Notes: generated from the letters alone by a model not told the origin. DNA of 64,000 nucleotides from JAPOVO01 sp026708165 (GCA_965208775.1 OZ242360.1:3100001-3164000); one strand, 5' to 3'. Counted from the stretch's first letter, positions 1 through 8,836 are shown. Numbers and translations are program-made.

Positions 1-252
1 GTGGCCGACGGCGGAATCAAGGCGCTGACGGGTTTCCGAGGCGAACCGACGATCCGCGACCGGGACGATTGCGAACCGGTGGGACTCAGCGCGGAGCACC
101 TGTCGCTGGACCTGACGCCGGATTCCGATCTGGCTATCGGAGACCTGCTCTGGATGGCTCCGGCGTACGGCGATGGGCTCTCGGCGATACACCGCCGGAT
201 TTACGCGATTCGCGACGGCGTCGTCGAGCACGTGTGGCCGGTGCGTTACTAG
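1..252 (+). CDS. C-terminal end of a DSD1-like (D-threonine aldolase/D-serine dehydratase fold) protein, partial
   Basis: Only the last 83 residues lie in the window; the start is off the left edge. The tail reads like the C-terminal beta domain of fold-type III PLP enzymes of the D-threonine aldolase/D-serine dehydratase group: a Leu-rich 'EHLSLDL' strand, 'IGDLLWMAP', then 'IRDGVVEHVWPV', the usual close of this family. Family members normally carry a metal-binding His-x-Cys after the conserved Pro; here that stretch is PAYGDG, with no His or Cys. The protein may therefore be a metal-free relative or a non-catalytic homologue. The family call rests on a short segment and is tentative. Confidence 0.5.
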   Translation: MADGGIKALTGFRGEPTIRDRDDCEPVGLSAEHLSLDLTPDSDLAIGDLLWMAPAYGDGLSAIHRRIYAIRDGVVEHVWPVRY

Positions 253-288
253 CCGACGGATTGCGGCGGGGCTGTGGGGGAGATGCGA

Positions 289-861
289 ATGACGGCCAGG
301 CTTGAGCAGAACGACGCGCTACTGCTGGTTGACGTGCAGAACGACTTCTGTCCGGGCGGGGCGCTTCCGGTCCCGCAAGGCGATGAGGTGGTGGCGGAGC
401 TCAACGGCTGGATCGACGAAGCGGACCGGCTGGGGATCCCGATCTTCGCGTCGCAGGACTGGCATCCCGACGGTCACATCAGCTTCGCGGAGCAGGGAGG
501 ACCCTGGCCGCAGCACTGCGTTCAGGGTACGGATGGAGCGGCCTTTCGGGCGGACCTGGCTCTGCCGGAGTCGGTCCGAGTCGTGCACAAGGGCACTGAC
601 ATCGATCAGGATGCCTATTCGGCATTCCAGCGTACGGACCTGGCGGCCGAGCTGGCCGATCTGGGCGTGTCGAAAGTGTGGGTTGGAGGTCTGGCGCTCG
701 ACTACTGCGTCAAAGCATCGGTGCTGGACGCGATTGATTCGGGTTTAGAGGTGGCTTTGATTTTGGAGGGTACGCGGGCCGTGAACGTCCAGCCGGGGGA
801 CGGTGACAAAGCGGTTGCCGAGATGGTCGAGGCCGGAGCAGTCGTGGAGCGCGGCGGATAG
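289..861 (+). CDS. pncA: Nicotinamidase
   Basis: Hydrolyses nicotinamide to nicotinate in the cytoplasm, the first step of NAD salvage. The 190-residue protein has the full active site of the isochorismatase-like nicotinamidases: catalytic Asp15 (in VDVQNDF), Lys101 (VVHKGTD) and Cys140 (LDYCVKAS), and metal ligands Asp57, His59 and His63 in QDWHPDGH. Length matches the family. An in-frame GTG at 274 and ATG at 283 exist, but the GGGGGAG stretch ending at 282 is best placed (6 nt) for ATG 289. It is followed after 5 nt by pncB, so the pair forms a salvage operon. Confidence 0.93.
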   Translation: MTARLEQNDALLLVDVQNDFCPGGALPVPQGDEVVAELNGWIDEADRLGIPIFASQDWHPDGHISFAEQGGPWPQHCVQGTDGAAFRADLALPESVRVVHKGTDIDQDAYSAFQRTDLAAELADLGVSKVWVGGLALDYCVKASVLDAIDSGLEVALILEGTRAVNVQPGDGDKAVAEMVEAGAVVERGG

Positions 862-866
862 CCGGC

Positions 867-2219
867 ATGCCCTCGAAGGCTTGGGAACCCGGCGGGTTTC
901 CGGCGCTGACAACCGATCTATATCAGTTGACTATGACCCAGGCGTACTACGCCGAGGGACTGACCGGTGAGGCCGTGTTCGACCTGTTCGTCAGGCGGCT
1001 GCCGCCCGGCAGGAACTACCTCGTCGCCTGCGGTCTGGCATCCGTTCTCGATCTCCTGGAGAACGTTCGTTTCGATAGTTGCGATCTTGAATATCTCAGC
1101 GGCCTGGGGCGGTTTACTTCCGATTTCATCGCAAAGCTAGCTGATTTCCGGTTCGAGGGCGATGTCTACGCCATGCCCGAGGGAACGGTTTTCTTTCCGA
1201 ACGAGCCGTTGATCGAAGTCGTGGGGCCGCTTCCACAGGCGCAGCTCATTGAGACCTATCTCCTCAATCAGATGACGTTTCAGACGGCGGCCGCGTCGAA
1301 GTGCGCCCGGGTGGTAGAGGCGGCGGGCGGTCGACGGGTCGTGGACTTCGGGCTGCGCCGCGTTCACGGAGCGGAGGCCGGGATCAGCGCGGCGAGAGCC
1401 TTCCATATCGCGGGCGCGTCGGGGACTTCCAACGTGATGGCGGGGCGGCTGTTCGGAATTCCGGTCGCGGGAACGATGGCGCACAGCTACATTACCGCCC
1501 ACGACGACGAACTGGCGGCATTCAGGGCGTTCACCGAGCGCAATGCGGAGACTGTGCTGCTGGTTGATACCTACGATACGTTGGAGGGGGTCGAGAACGT
1601 GGTACGGCTGGCCCGGGAGCAAGGCGGCGACTTTGACGTCAGTGCTATCCGGCTCGATTCTGGCGACATCGGTGAGCTTGCGAAGAGAAGCCGGGCGATC
1701 CTCGACGACGCGGGATTGAGCAGCGTTTCCATCTTCGCGAGCGGCGGGCTGGACGAGCACGAAATTGACAGCCTGCTGAGCGACGGGGCACCAATCGACG
1801 GATTCGGCGTGGGCACGAAGATGGGAGTGTCGGCAGACGCTCCGTACCTGGACACGGTGTACAAGCTGGTGGCGTACGAGGGCGAGGGGCGAATGAAGCT
1901 GTCGACGGACAAGCAAACACTGCCGTACCGCAAGCAGGTGTTTCGGGAGTACGACTGCGGGACGTTGAAGTCGGACACGGTAGGGCTGCACAACGAGCGC
2001 ATTCCGGGGCAACCGCTTTTGGAAAAGGTCATGGCGCAGGGCCGCCGGACAGATGCGGGACGGAACGATCTGGAGGCGGCCCGCAGGCGCGCGAAGTCCC
2101 AGATCGAGGTGCTTCCCGAGTATCTTCGGGGAATTGCGCCGGCTGTCCAGCCCTACGAAGTATCGGTTAGCGAGCGGCTGGCGGCTGAGACCGAGGCGCT
2201 GCGGTTGTCGCTCGAATAG
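867..2219 (+). CDS. pncB: Nicotinate phosphoribosyltransferase
   Basis: Converts nicotinate and PRPP to nicotinate mononucleotide, directly consuming the product of the upstream nicotinamidase. The 450-residue protein opens with the family signature TTDLYQLTM near residue 15 and carries DFGLRRVHG (about residue 155), GTMAHSY (about 205, with the catalytic-site His), LVDTYDT (about 230), IRLDSGD (about 262) and GFGVGTKMGVS (about 315). The ATG at 867 lies only 5 nt after the pncA stop. The C-terminal 80 residues include a basic, Arg-rich helix as in other bacterial enzymes of this type. Confidence 0.94.
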   Translation: MPSKAWEPGGFPALTTDLYQLTMTQAYYAEGLTGEAVFDLFVRRLPPGRNYLVACGLASVLDLLENVRFDSCDLEYLSGLGRFTSDFIAKLADFRFEGDVYAMPEGTVFFPNEPLIEVVGPLPQAQLIETYLLNQMTFQTAAASKCARVVEAAGGRRVVDFGLRRVHGAEAGISAARAFHIAGASGTSNVMAGRLFGIPVAGTMAHSYITAHDDELAAFRAFTERNAETVLLVDTYDTLEGVENVVRLAREQGGDFDVSAIRLDSGDIGELAKRSRAILDDAGLSSVSIFASGGLDEHEIDSLLSDGAPIDGFGVGTKMGVSADAPYLDTVYKLVAYEGEGRMKLSTDKQTLPYRKQVFREYDCGTLKSDTVGLHNERIPGQPLLEKVMAQGRRTDAGRNDLEAARRRAKSQIEVLPEYLRGIAPAVQPYEVSVSERLAAETEALRLSLE

Positions 2220-2282
2220 CCTAGTACCGGCTGAACGGGCGGGCCTAGATCACCTGACTGAAAGCGGCCTGATCGGTCGTAC

Positions 2283-3119
2283 TCACACCGGGGGAGTTCG
2301 GAGCGGCTGGTCGGTACGCCCCTCGCGCAGGTGGTCGCGTGTCCGCCGGGCGAGTGAGTCTTGTAGCTGAAGACTCAGACCGCCGTCGATGACCAGAGCG
2401 TGGCCAGTGACGAAGGCGGCTTCGTCCGAGACGAGATAGCTGACGCCGGCGGCGATGTCTCGCGGTCTGCCGGCGCGAAGGAGCGGATGGTAGGACTCGT
2501 CGAACAGGGCCTCTTCATGGTCTTCGCGCCATGAGGCGTCCCTGACCTCGGTGACGATCAGCCCGGGGCAGATCGTGTTTGCCCGCACGCCGTAGGGGCC
2601 GTAGTCGAGCGCCATGCCCCGAGAGACTCCTATAACCGCATGCTTGCAGGTGTCGTAGATGGCGGCATCGTCAGAGGCGAGGAATCCGTGAACGGACGAG
2701 ATGTTGATGATGGACCCGCCGCCCACACGACGCATGTGAGGAAGGGCAGCCTGCCCGGCGAGGGCCAAGGCCCGCACCATGATGGCGAATCCACGGTCCC
2801 ACTGTTCCCAAGGCTCCTTTCCGGCCAACGCGTCGCCTCTGACGCCCCACGCGTTGTTGACCAGAATGTCGATACGCCCGTGGTGCTCGACGCATGTTTC
2901 GACCATCGACGTGATCTGCCCGGGATCGCCGACGTCGGCTGTCTGGTAGGTGGCGTTCATTCCGTCCTCGCGAATCGCCGCGGCTTCGGCTTCGCCCTTT
3001 TCAGTCTGGATGTCGACGATGTGGACGGCCGCGCCGTCGGAGGCAAGCCGCCGTGCTATCGCCCTGCCGATTCCCTGTGCGGCGCCGGTGACCAGGGCCG
3101 CTTTGCCGTTCAATCCCAT
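2283..3119 (-). CDS. SDR-family oxidoreductase
   Basis: Classical short-chain dehydrogenase of 278 residues, NAD(P)-dependent. Visible are the cofactor loop TGAAQGIGRA near residue 12, an Asp in VDIQ at the end of beta-2 (favouring NAD), NNAW around residue 88, and the Ser...YDTCK active site around 145-165; the tail VIDGGL is typical. The start was set at ATG 3119 because GGGAGGAAAAC stands directly upstream; a longer in-frame extension lacks a ribosome site. The gene converges on pncB and diverges from the DUF4202 gene. Substrate unknown. Confidence 0.85.
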   Translation of the reverse strand: MGLNGKAALVTGAAQGIGRAIARRLASDGAAVHIVDIQTEKGEAEAAAIREDGMNATYQTADVGDPGQITSMVETCVEHHGRIDILVNNAWGVRGDALAGKEPWEQWDRGFAIMVRALALAGQAALPHMRRVGGGSIINISSVHGFLASDDAAIYDTCKHAVIGVSRGMALDYGPYGVRANTICPGLIVTEVRDASWREDHEEALFDESYHPLLRAGRPRDIAAGVSYLVSDEAAFVTGHALVIDGGLSLQLQDSLARRTRDHLREGRTDQPLRTPPV

Positions 3120-3307
3120 GTTTTCCTCCCTTGTCGAAGTGCAAGTTGCCGTGACTCGGACCTGTGCCCGCATATAGTGCATTATTGGAAAACGATGCCG
3201 CAATCGAGATTCGGGTCAGTTTGGACGTTCAGAGGGCGTGACGGGCCGCGCGATCGCGCGATTTGTGTTGACAGACCCGCGCGGTCGCACGCTGAACAGG
3301 AGGACGG

Positions 3308-3901
3308 ATGAGCGCCGATCCAAGGTTTAGGGAGGCAATCGAGCTGATCGACCGCGCCAATGCGGGCGATCCTGTCCGAATCGTCGTGCATGGCGAGGAG
3401 AGGCAGAAGGAGCTTGCGCATTCGGAATTGATGACTAGATGGGTCGAGCGGCTGCGCCCGGATGCTGGGGACGAGCTATTGATCGCCGCGCGGGCGCACC
3501 ATATTCGCCGGTGGGAGATTCCCCGGTCGTCCTATCCCGCGGGCAGGAAAGCCTATCTGCAATGGCGGACGGCTCTGCACAGGTTCCACGCCGAGGCTAC
3601 CGGCGAGATTCTGACCAAGGTCGGCTACGAGCAGGACTTCATCGAAAGGGTGCAGAGGATCGTTAGCAAGCACAATCTGCGGCGGGACGCCGAGGTGCAG
3701 ACGCTGGAGGATGCGCTGTGCCTGGTGTTCCTGGAGACGCAGTTGAGCGATCTGCGAAACGAACACGGCGATGAGAAAGTCCTCGAAATCCTGGTCAAGA
3801 CACTGAAGAAGATGAGCGATAGGGCCAAGGAGCTTGCGCTGGAGCTGGAGATGCCTAAGGAGGATCGCGGGCTGCTCGAACGCGCGGTAGGAGGCGCTTG
3901 A
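3308..3901 (+). CDS. DUF4202 family protein
   Basis: A 197-residue protein matching DUF4202: an opening REAIELIDRANAGDP, then HSELMTRWVERL, a helical centre with ARAHHIRRWEIPR (about residue 62-74) and SYPAGRKAYLQWR. The His-rich AHHIRRW stretch, the conserved Glu/Asp and the all-helical character resemble HD-type metal sites, but no function is established for the family. Start ATG 3308 follows AGGAGGACGG. The stop overlaps the start of the next gene (TTGA), so the ceramidase-like enzyme is probably translated by coupling; the two may act together. Confidence 0.8.
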   Translation: MSADPRFREAIELIDRANAGDPVRIVVHGEERQKELAHSELMTRWVERLRPDAGDELLIAARAHHIRRWEIPRSSYPAGRKAYLQWRTALHRFHAEATGEILTKVGYEQDFIERVQRIVSKHNLRRDAEVQTLEDALCLVFLETQLSDLRNEHGDEKVLEILVKTLKKMSDRAKELALELEMPKEDRGLLERAVGGA

Positions 3902-5301
3902 TCCGAGCAGGCTTTGCGAGCCGGGACATCACGGCTCCGGTGGGTGCGGAGATACCGGGCAGTTTCGTCAGGCGCGTCAATCAGGGCGTGCTGCATCCGC
4001 TTGAGGTGAGCGCCTGTGTCGTAGACAACGGGCAAGGGGCAGTGGCCCTAGTCGGCGTCGACGCGCTGTTTGTACCGGGCGATCTGGTACGGCTTGCCCT
4101 AGACAGGATCGAGTCGCGGACGGACCTGAAACGCGATCAGGTGCTGATTGGGGCGAGTCATACGCATTGCGGGGGGCCGGTATTCGACGGCCTGGCTTCG
4201 CGGGCGGATCCCGATTACGTGGCGTCGGTGGGGGAGGCCATCGCTTCGGCTGTCGTCGAGGCTCGGGGGACGATGGAGGAGTCGGAGATCGGGATCGGAT
4301 TGGGGCAGCTGGTGGACATCTCGTTCAACCGGCGCTTTCTGATGACGGACGGGACAGAGATTACGCATCCGGGGAAACCGGGAACCGAGCATCACGACGA
4401 GATCGTCGCGGTGGCGGGGCCGATCGATCCGACGGTGGACGTGCTGGCGGTGCGGAACATGCGGGGCGAAGTGACGGGCATCGTGGTCTGCTTCGCCTGT
4501 CACAGCACGGTGGTCGGCGGGGACCTTCAGACGCCCGACTACGCCCACTACCTGCGGACGCGCCTGAGGCGGCACTTCGGAGACGGCTTGCCGGTGGTGT
4601 TCCTGCTTGGCGCGTGTGGGGACGTTACGCAGGTTGACAACATGTCGGAAGGGAGCGAGTCGGGGCCCAGTCACGCCGAGATGATGGGGCAGTGGCTCGC
4701 GGGGGAGGCGCGCCGGGTCGTCGATCTGGTCGATTGGCTGGACGACGCGGCCATCGAGTCGAGCGTGGTTATGGAGAGGCTGTCGATAAGGGAGCTGCCG
4801 GACGCCGACGCGGAGCGTCCGCCGTTCGGTCTTGGCTCCGCGCCGGAATATGAGCCTGTCTACGCGAAAGAGCGTCTGGTGGTGGAGGAGATGCGCAGGG
4901 GGAATCCGGCGGTCGAGACGCCGATCCAGGCCTTGCGGATCGGGCCGCTGGGGATAGTCACGAACGGGTCGGAGTTCTTTTGCGGATACGGCCTGCGCAT
5001 CAAGCGGGCATCGCCGTTCTCGTTCACGTGGGTGGTGAGCCTGGCGAACGACTACATCGGCTACGTGCCGACGGCGCAGGCGTTCATCAGCGGCGGCTAC
5101 GAGCCGCGCACGGCCCGCAGCAGCTTTCTGGCGATCGACGCGGGACAGAAGATCGTGACCAGGTCGCTGGGGGTGTTGGAGGAGGTTTGGGATGGGGAGC
5201 GTCGAGCGGCTGATCCGATCCTGTCGCTGTGCGGGGTCGGCAAGGATGTCTGGGCGGAGGAGCAGGCCGATGACTACGTAGACCGGTTGAGGCAGGGGTA
5301 A
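3898..5301 (+). CDS. Neutral/alkaline ceramidase-like hydrolase
   Basis: A 467-residue protein resembling the N-terminal catalytic domain of neutral/alkaline non-lysosomal ceramidases, which cleave the amide bond of ceramide-type lipids. It opens with FASRDITAP, then VDALFVP, a GASHTHCGGP zinc-site motif near residue 87, CFACHSTVVGG near 200 (second His cluster) and FLLGACGDVTQ near 235. The C-terminal part holds the usual FVGYVPTAQAF-like stretch, here YIGYVPTAQAF, followed by a Gly-rich GGYE. No signal peptide is seen, so it may act inside the cell or on another amide. TTG start at 3898 overlaps the previous stop by 4 nt. Confidence 0.78.
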   Translation: MIRAGFASRDITAPVGAEIPGSFVRRVNQGVLHPLEVSACVVDNGQGAVALVGVDALFVPGDLVRLALDRIESRTDLKRDQVLIGASHTHCGGPVFDGLASRADPDYVASVGEAIASAVVEARGTMEESEIGIGLGQLVDISFNRRFLMTDGTEITHPGKPGTEHHDEIVAVAGPIDPTVDVLAVRNMRGEVTGIVVCFACHSTVVGGDLQTPDYAHYLRTRLRRHFGDGLPVVFLLGACGDVTQVDNMSEGSESGPSHAEMMGQWLAGEARRVVDLVDWLDDAAIESSVVMERLSIRELPDADAERPPFGLGSAPEYEPVYAKERLVVEEMRRGNPAVETPIQALRIGPLGIVTNGSEFFCGYGLRIKRASPFSFTWVVSLANDYIGYVPTAQAFISGGYEPRTARSSFLAIDAGQKIVTRSLGVLEEVWDGERRAADPILSLCGVGKDVWAEEQADDYVDRLRQG

Positions 5302-5787
5302 GTTCGGACACACTCGTCACGAACGACGACCGCTTTTGCAGGAAGGTCATACCGGGCATTCACTTCATTAAGTCGCTGGGAAACGCGAAACTCTAAATGG
5401 ATGTGAAAGGTAATGACCGCAGGCGCTGTGAATTGAACGTGGAATGTTCCAGTTCGACCGAAGACTGGCTACGGGAGGGTGCCGACTATATATCGCGCCT
5501 GTACCGCGTGGGCTACGGCGACGGCTCGATTAACGAGGAACTCGACGGATGGGCCGATGAGGGAGACTGGTTGGAGGGCTAAGAAACGGACTCCCGCTAC
5601 GTGCTGGCCGTAACCGCAGTCTGCGCGTAGCCGATGCTAATGGCGGCTGTCTGGGCAATAGAGGAGCGCCACTCGCCGCCGATAGAGTACATCCTGCGAC
5701 AGCATCTTCTAGGCGAAATTCGACTACCGCCTTTGGCTTTCACCACGCTGAGCTTTTGCGCCTCTGTAACCTATACCAACGTGGTCG
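5302..5787. other. Gene-poor stretch
   Basis: 486 bases between the ceramidase-like gene and the convergent lipoprotein gene. Apart from one possible 61-codon frame (5397-5582) I see no coding signal, tRNA or clear terminator hairpin. GC content is visibly lower than in the neighbours. Confidence 0.5.
5397..5582 (+). CDS. Possible small acidic protein
   Basis: A 61-residue frame that I do not recognise. It is acidic at its C-terminus (DGWADEGDWLEG) and carries two Cys near the N-terminus. No convincing ribosome-binding site stands before the ATG, and no domain or signal peptide is seen. It lies 95 nt after the ceramidase-like gene on the same strand. It could be a chance frame; it is listed because nothing else explains the region. 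Confidence 0.25.
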   Translation: MDVKGNDRRRCELNVECSSSTEDWLREGADYISRLYRVGYGDGSINEELDGWADEGDWLEG

Positions 5788-6201
5788 TCAGTTGCAGTCA
5801 CGATCGATTATCCGCAAAGTTTGAGGCGAAAGCTTGCTCTCCTCTGCTTCTATGTCCCTCTCTACCTGCTCAAGTGCCTGCTGAAGTGTCGCCATCGAGA
5901 TGATATCGATCACCTGAAACTCAGGCTTGTCCCTCGATGTGTCTGCGAGTATCCGTGCCGAAATCAGAAAGGTGTTGTGCCATTGTCTAACTTCTTCGGG
6001 CGGTTCGACTGATTCCATGATCGAGAGCCATGAGTCGGCGAAGGTGAACATCTCTCCCCAGACGGAGAGATTCTCAGGAATAATATCTTCAATCTCGCAC
6101 ACCTTTTCCTTGTATTCTTCGACGGTTAACGGTTTGGGCTCTCCGCAAGCTACCAAAATCAACGAAGATGCGATGACAAGCAGGCACAGCGCCCTTCTCA
6201 T
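5788..6201 (-). CDS. Small secreted lipoprotein, function unknown
   Basis: A 137-residue protein with a clear lipoprotein signal: basic MRRA, hydrophobic LCLLVIASSLILV, lipobox LVAC (Cys about 19), then GEPKP. The mature part is mostly charged helix (EEYKEKVCEIEDI, LEQVERDIEAEESK) with two more Cys, one penultimate. No domain is recognised. ATG 6201 was preferred over an in-frame ATG at 6210, because AGAGG lies 9 nt before 6201 but touches 6210. It is the last gene of a minus-strand run after the DUF3500 gene. Confidence 0.72.
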   Translation of the reverse strand: MRRALCLLVIASSLILVACGEPKPLTVEEYKEKVCEIEDIIPENLSVWGEMFTFADSWLSIMESVEPPEEVRQWHNTFLISARILADTSRDKPEFQVIDIISMATLQQALEQVERDIEAEESKLSPQTLRIIDRDCN

Positions 6202-6217
6202 ACTCCTCATCCTCTAT

Positions 6218-6346
6218 CTAACTCCTCTTCTCTCCCACACCCAGGAGGTCCAGATTCTCAGCGAGCCACGGGGTGAAACTTATGGCTTTGCTCTTCCCCC
6301 CTCTGAGGTCGACTCGTTCCAACCTGCCTAATTGCGTATAAGTCAT
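6218..6346 (-). pseudogene. Remnant of a DUF4268-type protein (N-terminal fragment)
   Basis: A 42-residue frame, MTYTQLGRLERVDLRGG then KAISFTPWLAENLDLLG, ending after about 42 codons. The pattern LGRLERVDLR...FTPWLAE.NLDLL is the characteristic N-terminus of DUF4268-containing proteins, which often have restriction-endonuclease-like domains and are normally several hundred residues long; the rest is missing. A good ribosome site (GAAGGAG, 10 nt before ATG 6346) survives. It sits 16 nt after the DUF3500 stop and just before the lipoprotein gene. It may be a decayed gene or a retained short peptide; the family match is from memory of the motif. Confidence 0.45.
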
Positions 6347-6362
6347 CAAGTCCATGCTCCTT

Positions 6363-7448
6363 CTAATGGTGGTCCGAGTTGGCGTAGTGGGCTGAGAGGA
6401 GGTCTTCGCCCCAGTCGTGCTCGGTGTCGCGGATGACGGAGTGGATGTGGTTGCCTTCGTTTTGGGTGTTGTCGTACTCGATGATGAACTTGGGGCCAAC
6501 GACGGAGTAGTAATGCTCCAGGCCGCGCTCTTCGGGACCGGCCCAGGCGAAGGTGACGGAATCGAGTCCGGCCGACTCTATCCGCCGCCACTCGTTGGTT
6601 GCGATGTCTTGAGCCGAGCGGCTGACGTAGTGGCGAATCAGCTCCACGAGGTGTTGCCGCTGGTCGCCTGACATCAGGGAGTAGGGGAGACCGCTGAGCG
6701 GCATGGTGGTGTCTGCGCGGCGGTAGTTGACGGTCAGGATGTCGTAGGGGGCGACGGGATCGACTATGGCCCGCCGCTTGCCGGAATCGTCGAGGCTTGA
6801 GAGGAGAGTGCTGGCGAGGTCTTCCTCGGCGGAGAGTATGCGCATTCCCTTAGCGGGGCCGTGCCTGACCGTAGCGGGGTTGGCGCCGAGAAACAACGGG
6901 AACGGCGAGACGACCTCGCGGTCGATGATGGCGAACTGGATTCCGATGTGATGGCCGCCTGCGCGCCAAGCCCAGGGGGCGTCGCCGGAGGGATCGCCGA
7001 AGACGGTGAAGTAGTAGCGGTCAGGATCGCGGAGGAAGTCGCCGACGAAGTTCTCGATGGCCTCCCACTCGCGCAGGATGACCTCGTGATCGACTATCAG
7101 CCTGGCCTGTTTGGAGGCGCGCTCGCCGAGTCCGCTAGTCATAAGGCGCAGGGCGGCGTGGCGCTGAGGCTGGGTCATGTCCCGAAGAGGCAGTCCGTTG
7201 CGCACCCACAGCTCGCCGGGGAGCGGCTCGATTCGGGGGAGGCCGTCGCCGTTGGACTCGTTCGCGATGGTGAGCGGGACCTTGCGGTCGGGCAGGAAGC
7301 TCCACTGGTAGCGCTCGTCGTTGCCGAATTCGTAGGTGGCGGTCAGGCGCTGTCCGTCATCGAGCGTATCGAGGAATCGCAGGGCGGCGTCGCGCATCGC
7401 GCGGGCAGTGGCCGGGGCGTAGTGGGCGGCGGTGAGTTCGGTGGACAC
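6363..7448 (-). CDS. DUF3500 family protein
   Basis: A 361-residue protein matching DUF3500: AGGHHIGIQFAI around residue 165, LSGLPYSLMSGDQ around 250, FAWAGP around 300, and the C-terminal block EYDNTQNEGNHIHSV...DTEHDWGEDLL. The conserved His pairs (GGHH, NHIH) suggest metal binding, but no reaction is assigned to the family. GTG 7448 was chosen as start because AAAGGAG lies 7 nt upstream; a longer frame to 7466 has no such site. No signal peptide is apparent from this start. Confidence 0.8.
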   Translation of the reverse strand: MSTELTAAHYAPATARAMRDAALRFLDTLDDGQRLTATYEFGNDERYQWSFLPDRKVPLTIANESNGDGLPRIEPLPGELWVRNGLPLRDMTQPQRHAALRLMTSGLGERASKQARLIVDHEVILREWEAIENFVGDFLRDPDRYYFTVFGDPSGDAPWAWRAGGHHIGIQFAIIDREVVSPFPLFLGANPATVRHGPAKGMRILSAEEDLASTLLSSLDDSGKRRAIVDPVAPYDILTVNYRRADTTMPLSGLPYSLMSGDQRQHLVELIRHYVSRSAQDIATNEWRRIESAGLDSVTFAWAGPEERGLEHYYSVVGPKFIIEYDNTQNEGNHIHSVIRDTEHDWGEDLLSAHYANSDHH

Positions 7449-7567
7449 TCGGCACTCCTTTGCCACGAAGATGGTGGACTAAGGTTAGCGGCAAACTAGA
7501 CTATCGGGGTTTGAGACCGGATTTATGCGGCGCTCAGGTCGGCCGCTGATGGAGGATGCGTTCAAGC

Positions 7568-8836
7568 ATGATGACATCGGGTAACGGGGATGCGATACGC
7601 GTAGGGGTCGTTGGCGTCAGCCGGGGAATGGCGCACGCCGAGCAGGCGTCGCGAGTGGGAATGCAGGTCGTGGCGCTGTGCGATCAGCACGAGAACGCGC
7701 TGCGGAAGGCCGGTGAGGCGCTGCAGGTGGCGACCTATACGGACTACGACGAGTTCCTGGGTCATGACCTGGACGCGGTGATACTGGCCAACTTCTTCCA
7801 TCAGCACGCACCATTAGCGGTGAAGGCGCTGCGCAGCGGCAAGCACGTGATGTCGGAGATCACCGCCTGCAAGACGCTCGGCGAGGCCGTAGCGCTGGTG
7901 CGAGCGGTGGAGGATACCGGCAACATATACATGATTGCCGAGAACTACGTGTACTTCGCTTATGTTCAGGAGATGCGGCGGCTCTACCAGGCCGGCGAGA
8001 TCGGCGAGATGCAGTTCGGCGAGGGCGAGTACATGAGCCCGTTTTCGGCGGAGGTCTGGAACCGGCTGTCGCCGGGCCTGGACCACTGGCGAAACACCAT
8101 GCCGTCGACGTTTTACTGCAGCCATGGTTTTGGCCCGATCATGTACATAACCGACACGATGCCGATCAGCGTAAACGCGCTGTCGATTCCGAAATTCGAG
8201 AGCGACGAAGAGAACCTGCACGTTCGGAGATCCGACAAGGCGTCGGTGCGGGTGTGCCGCATGGATAACGAGTCGCTGGTCTCGCTGAACGGCCACTGGC
8301 TGCGCGGACATGGAAGCTGGTATCGCGTACACGGAACGCGCGGATTGATGGAAAACCTGAGGGACCTCGACCGCCAGGAGCAGCTCCGGGTGGTGCACGA
8401 GACCTGGGACATGCGAGAAGGCGACGTTCAGGAGAAGGTCTACAAGCCGGAGTTTCCGATGCTGGGCGACCTGGCGCAGTCGGCCGGGCACCGCGGCGGC
8501 GATCTGTTTACGAACTACTACTTCGCGAAGGCCATCAAAGAGAACAAGCAGCCGTGGCTGGACGTGTACAAGGGAGTGGCGATGTCGATGGTCGAGATTC
8601 AGGGCTGGCGATCATGTCTTGAAAACGGCGCGCCGATAGAGATTCCCGATCTACGGGACGAGGCCAACCAAACGCGTTACGAGAATGACAACTGGTCGCC
8701 CTTTCCGGAGGACCGTGGACCGGGTCAGCCGCCGCCGAGCATCCGGGGCAATGTCGAGCCTCCCGCCGAGAGTATCGCCGCGGCCCGCGAGATATGGCGC
8801 AAGACCGGCTACGAGACGGACTACGGGCTGCACTAG
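7568..8836 (+). CDS. Gfo/Idh/MocA-fold protein with GH109-like active-site pattern
   Basis: A 422-residue protein with an N-terminal NAD-binding Rossmann domain (VGVVGVSRG near residue 13) and a C-terminal alpha/beta domain. The usual catalytic Lys-Pro of the dehydrogenases (EKP) is absent: after GKHVM it reads SEITA. It does carry the residues known for GH109 glycosidases: Glu125 (IAENYVY), Tyr155 (EGEYM), Tyr183 and His186 (FYCSHGFGP), spaced 30 residues Glu-to-Tyr as in the characterised enzyme. It may therefore hydrolyse a glycoside with bound NAD rather than oxidise a free sugar. Start ATG 7568, with GGAGG 12 nt upstream; ATGs at 7556 and 7571 are alternatives. First gene of the catabolic island. 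Confidence 0.7.
   Translation: MMTSGNGDAIRVGVVGVSRGMAHAEQASRVGMQVVALCDQHENALRKAGEALQVATYTDYDEFLGHDLDAVILANFFHQHAPLAVKALRSGKHVMSEITACKTLGEAVALVRAVEDTGNIYMIAENYVYFAYVQEMRRLYQAGEIGEMQFGEGEYMSPFSAEVWNRLSPGLDHWRNTMPSTFYCSHGFGPIMYITDTMPISVNALSIPKFESDEENLHVRRSDKASVRVCRMDNESLVSLNGHWLRGHGSWYRVHGTRGLMENLRDLDRQEQLRVVHETWDMREGDVQEKVYKPEFPMLGDLAQSAGHRGGDLFTNYYFAKAIKENKQPWLDVYKGVAMSMVEIQGWRSCLENGAPIEIPDLRDEANQTRYENDNWSPFPEDRGPGQPPPSIRGNVEPPAESIAAAREIWRKTGYETDYGLH

Noticed and set aside
4099..5313. 404-residue minus-strand frame opposite the ceramidase-like gene
   Set aside because: Arg/Pro/His-rich composition typical of antisense frames in GC-rich genes, no ribosome site and no motif.
6356..6499. Ser/Thr-rich N-terminal extension of the DUF4268-like fragment
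   Set aside because: It lies inside the DUF3500 gene in another frame; the ribosome site favours ATG 6346.
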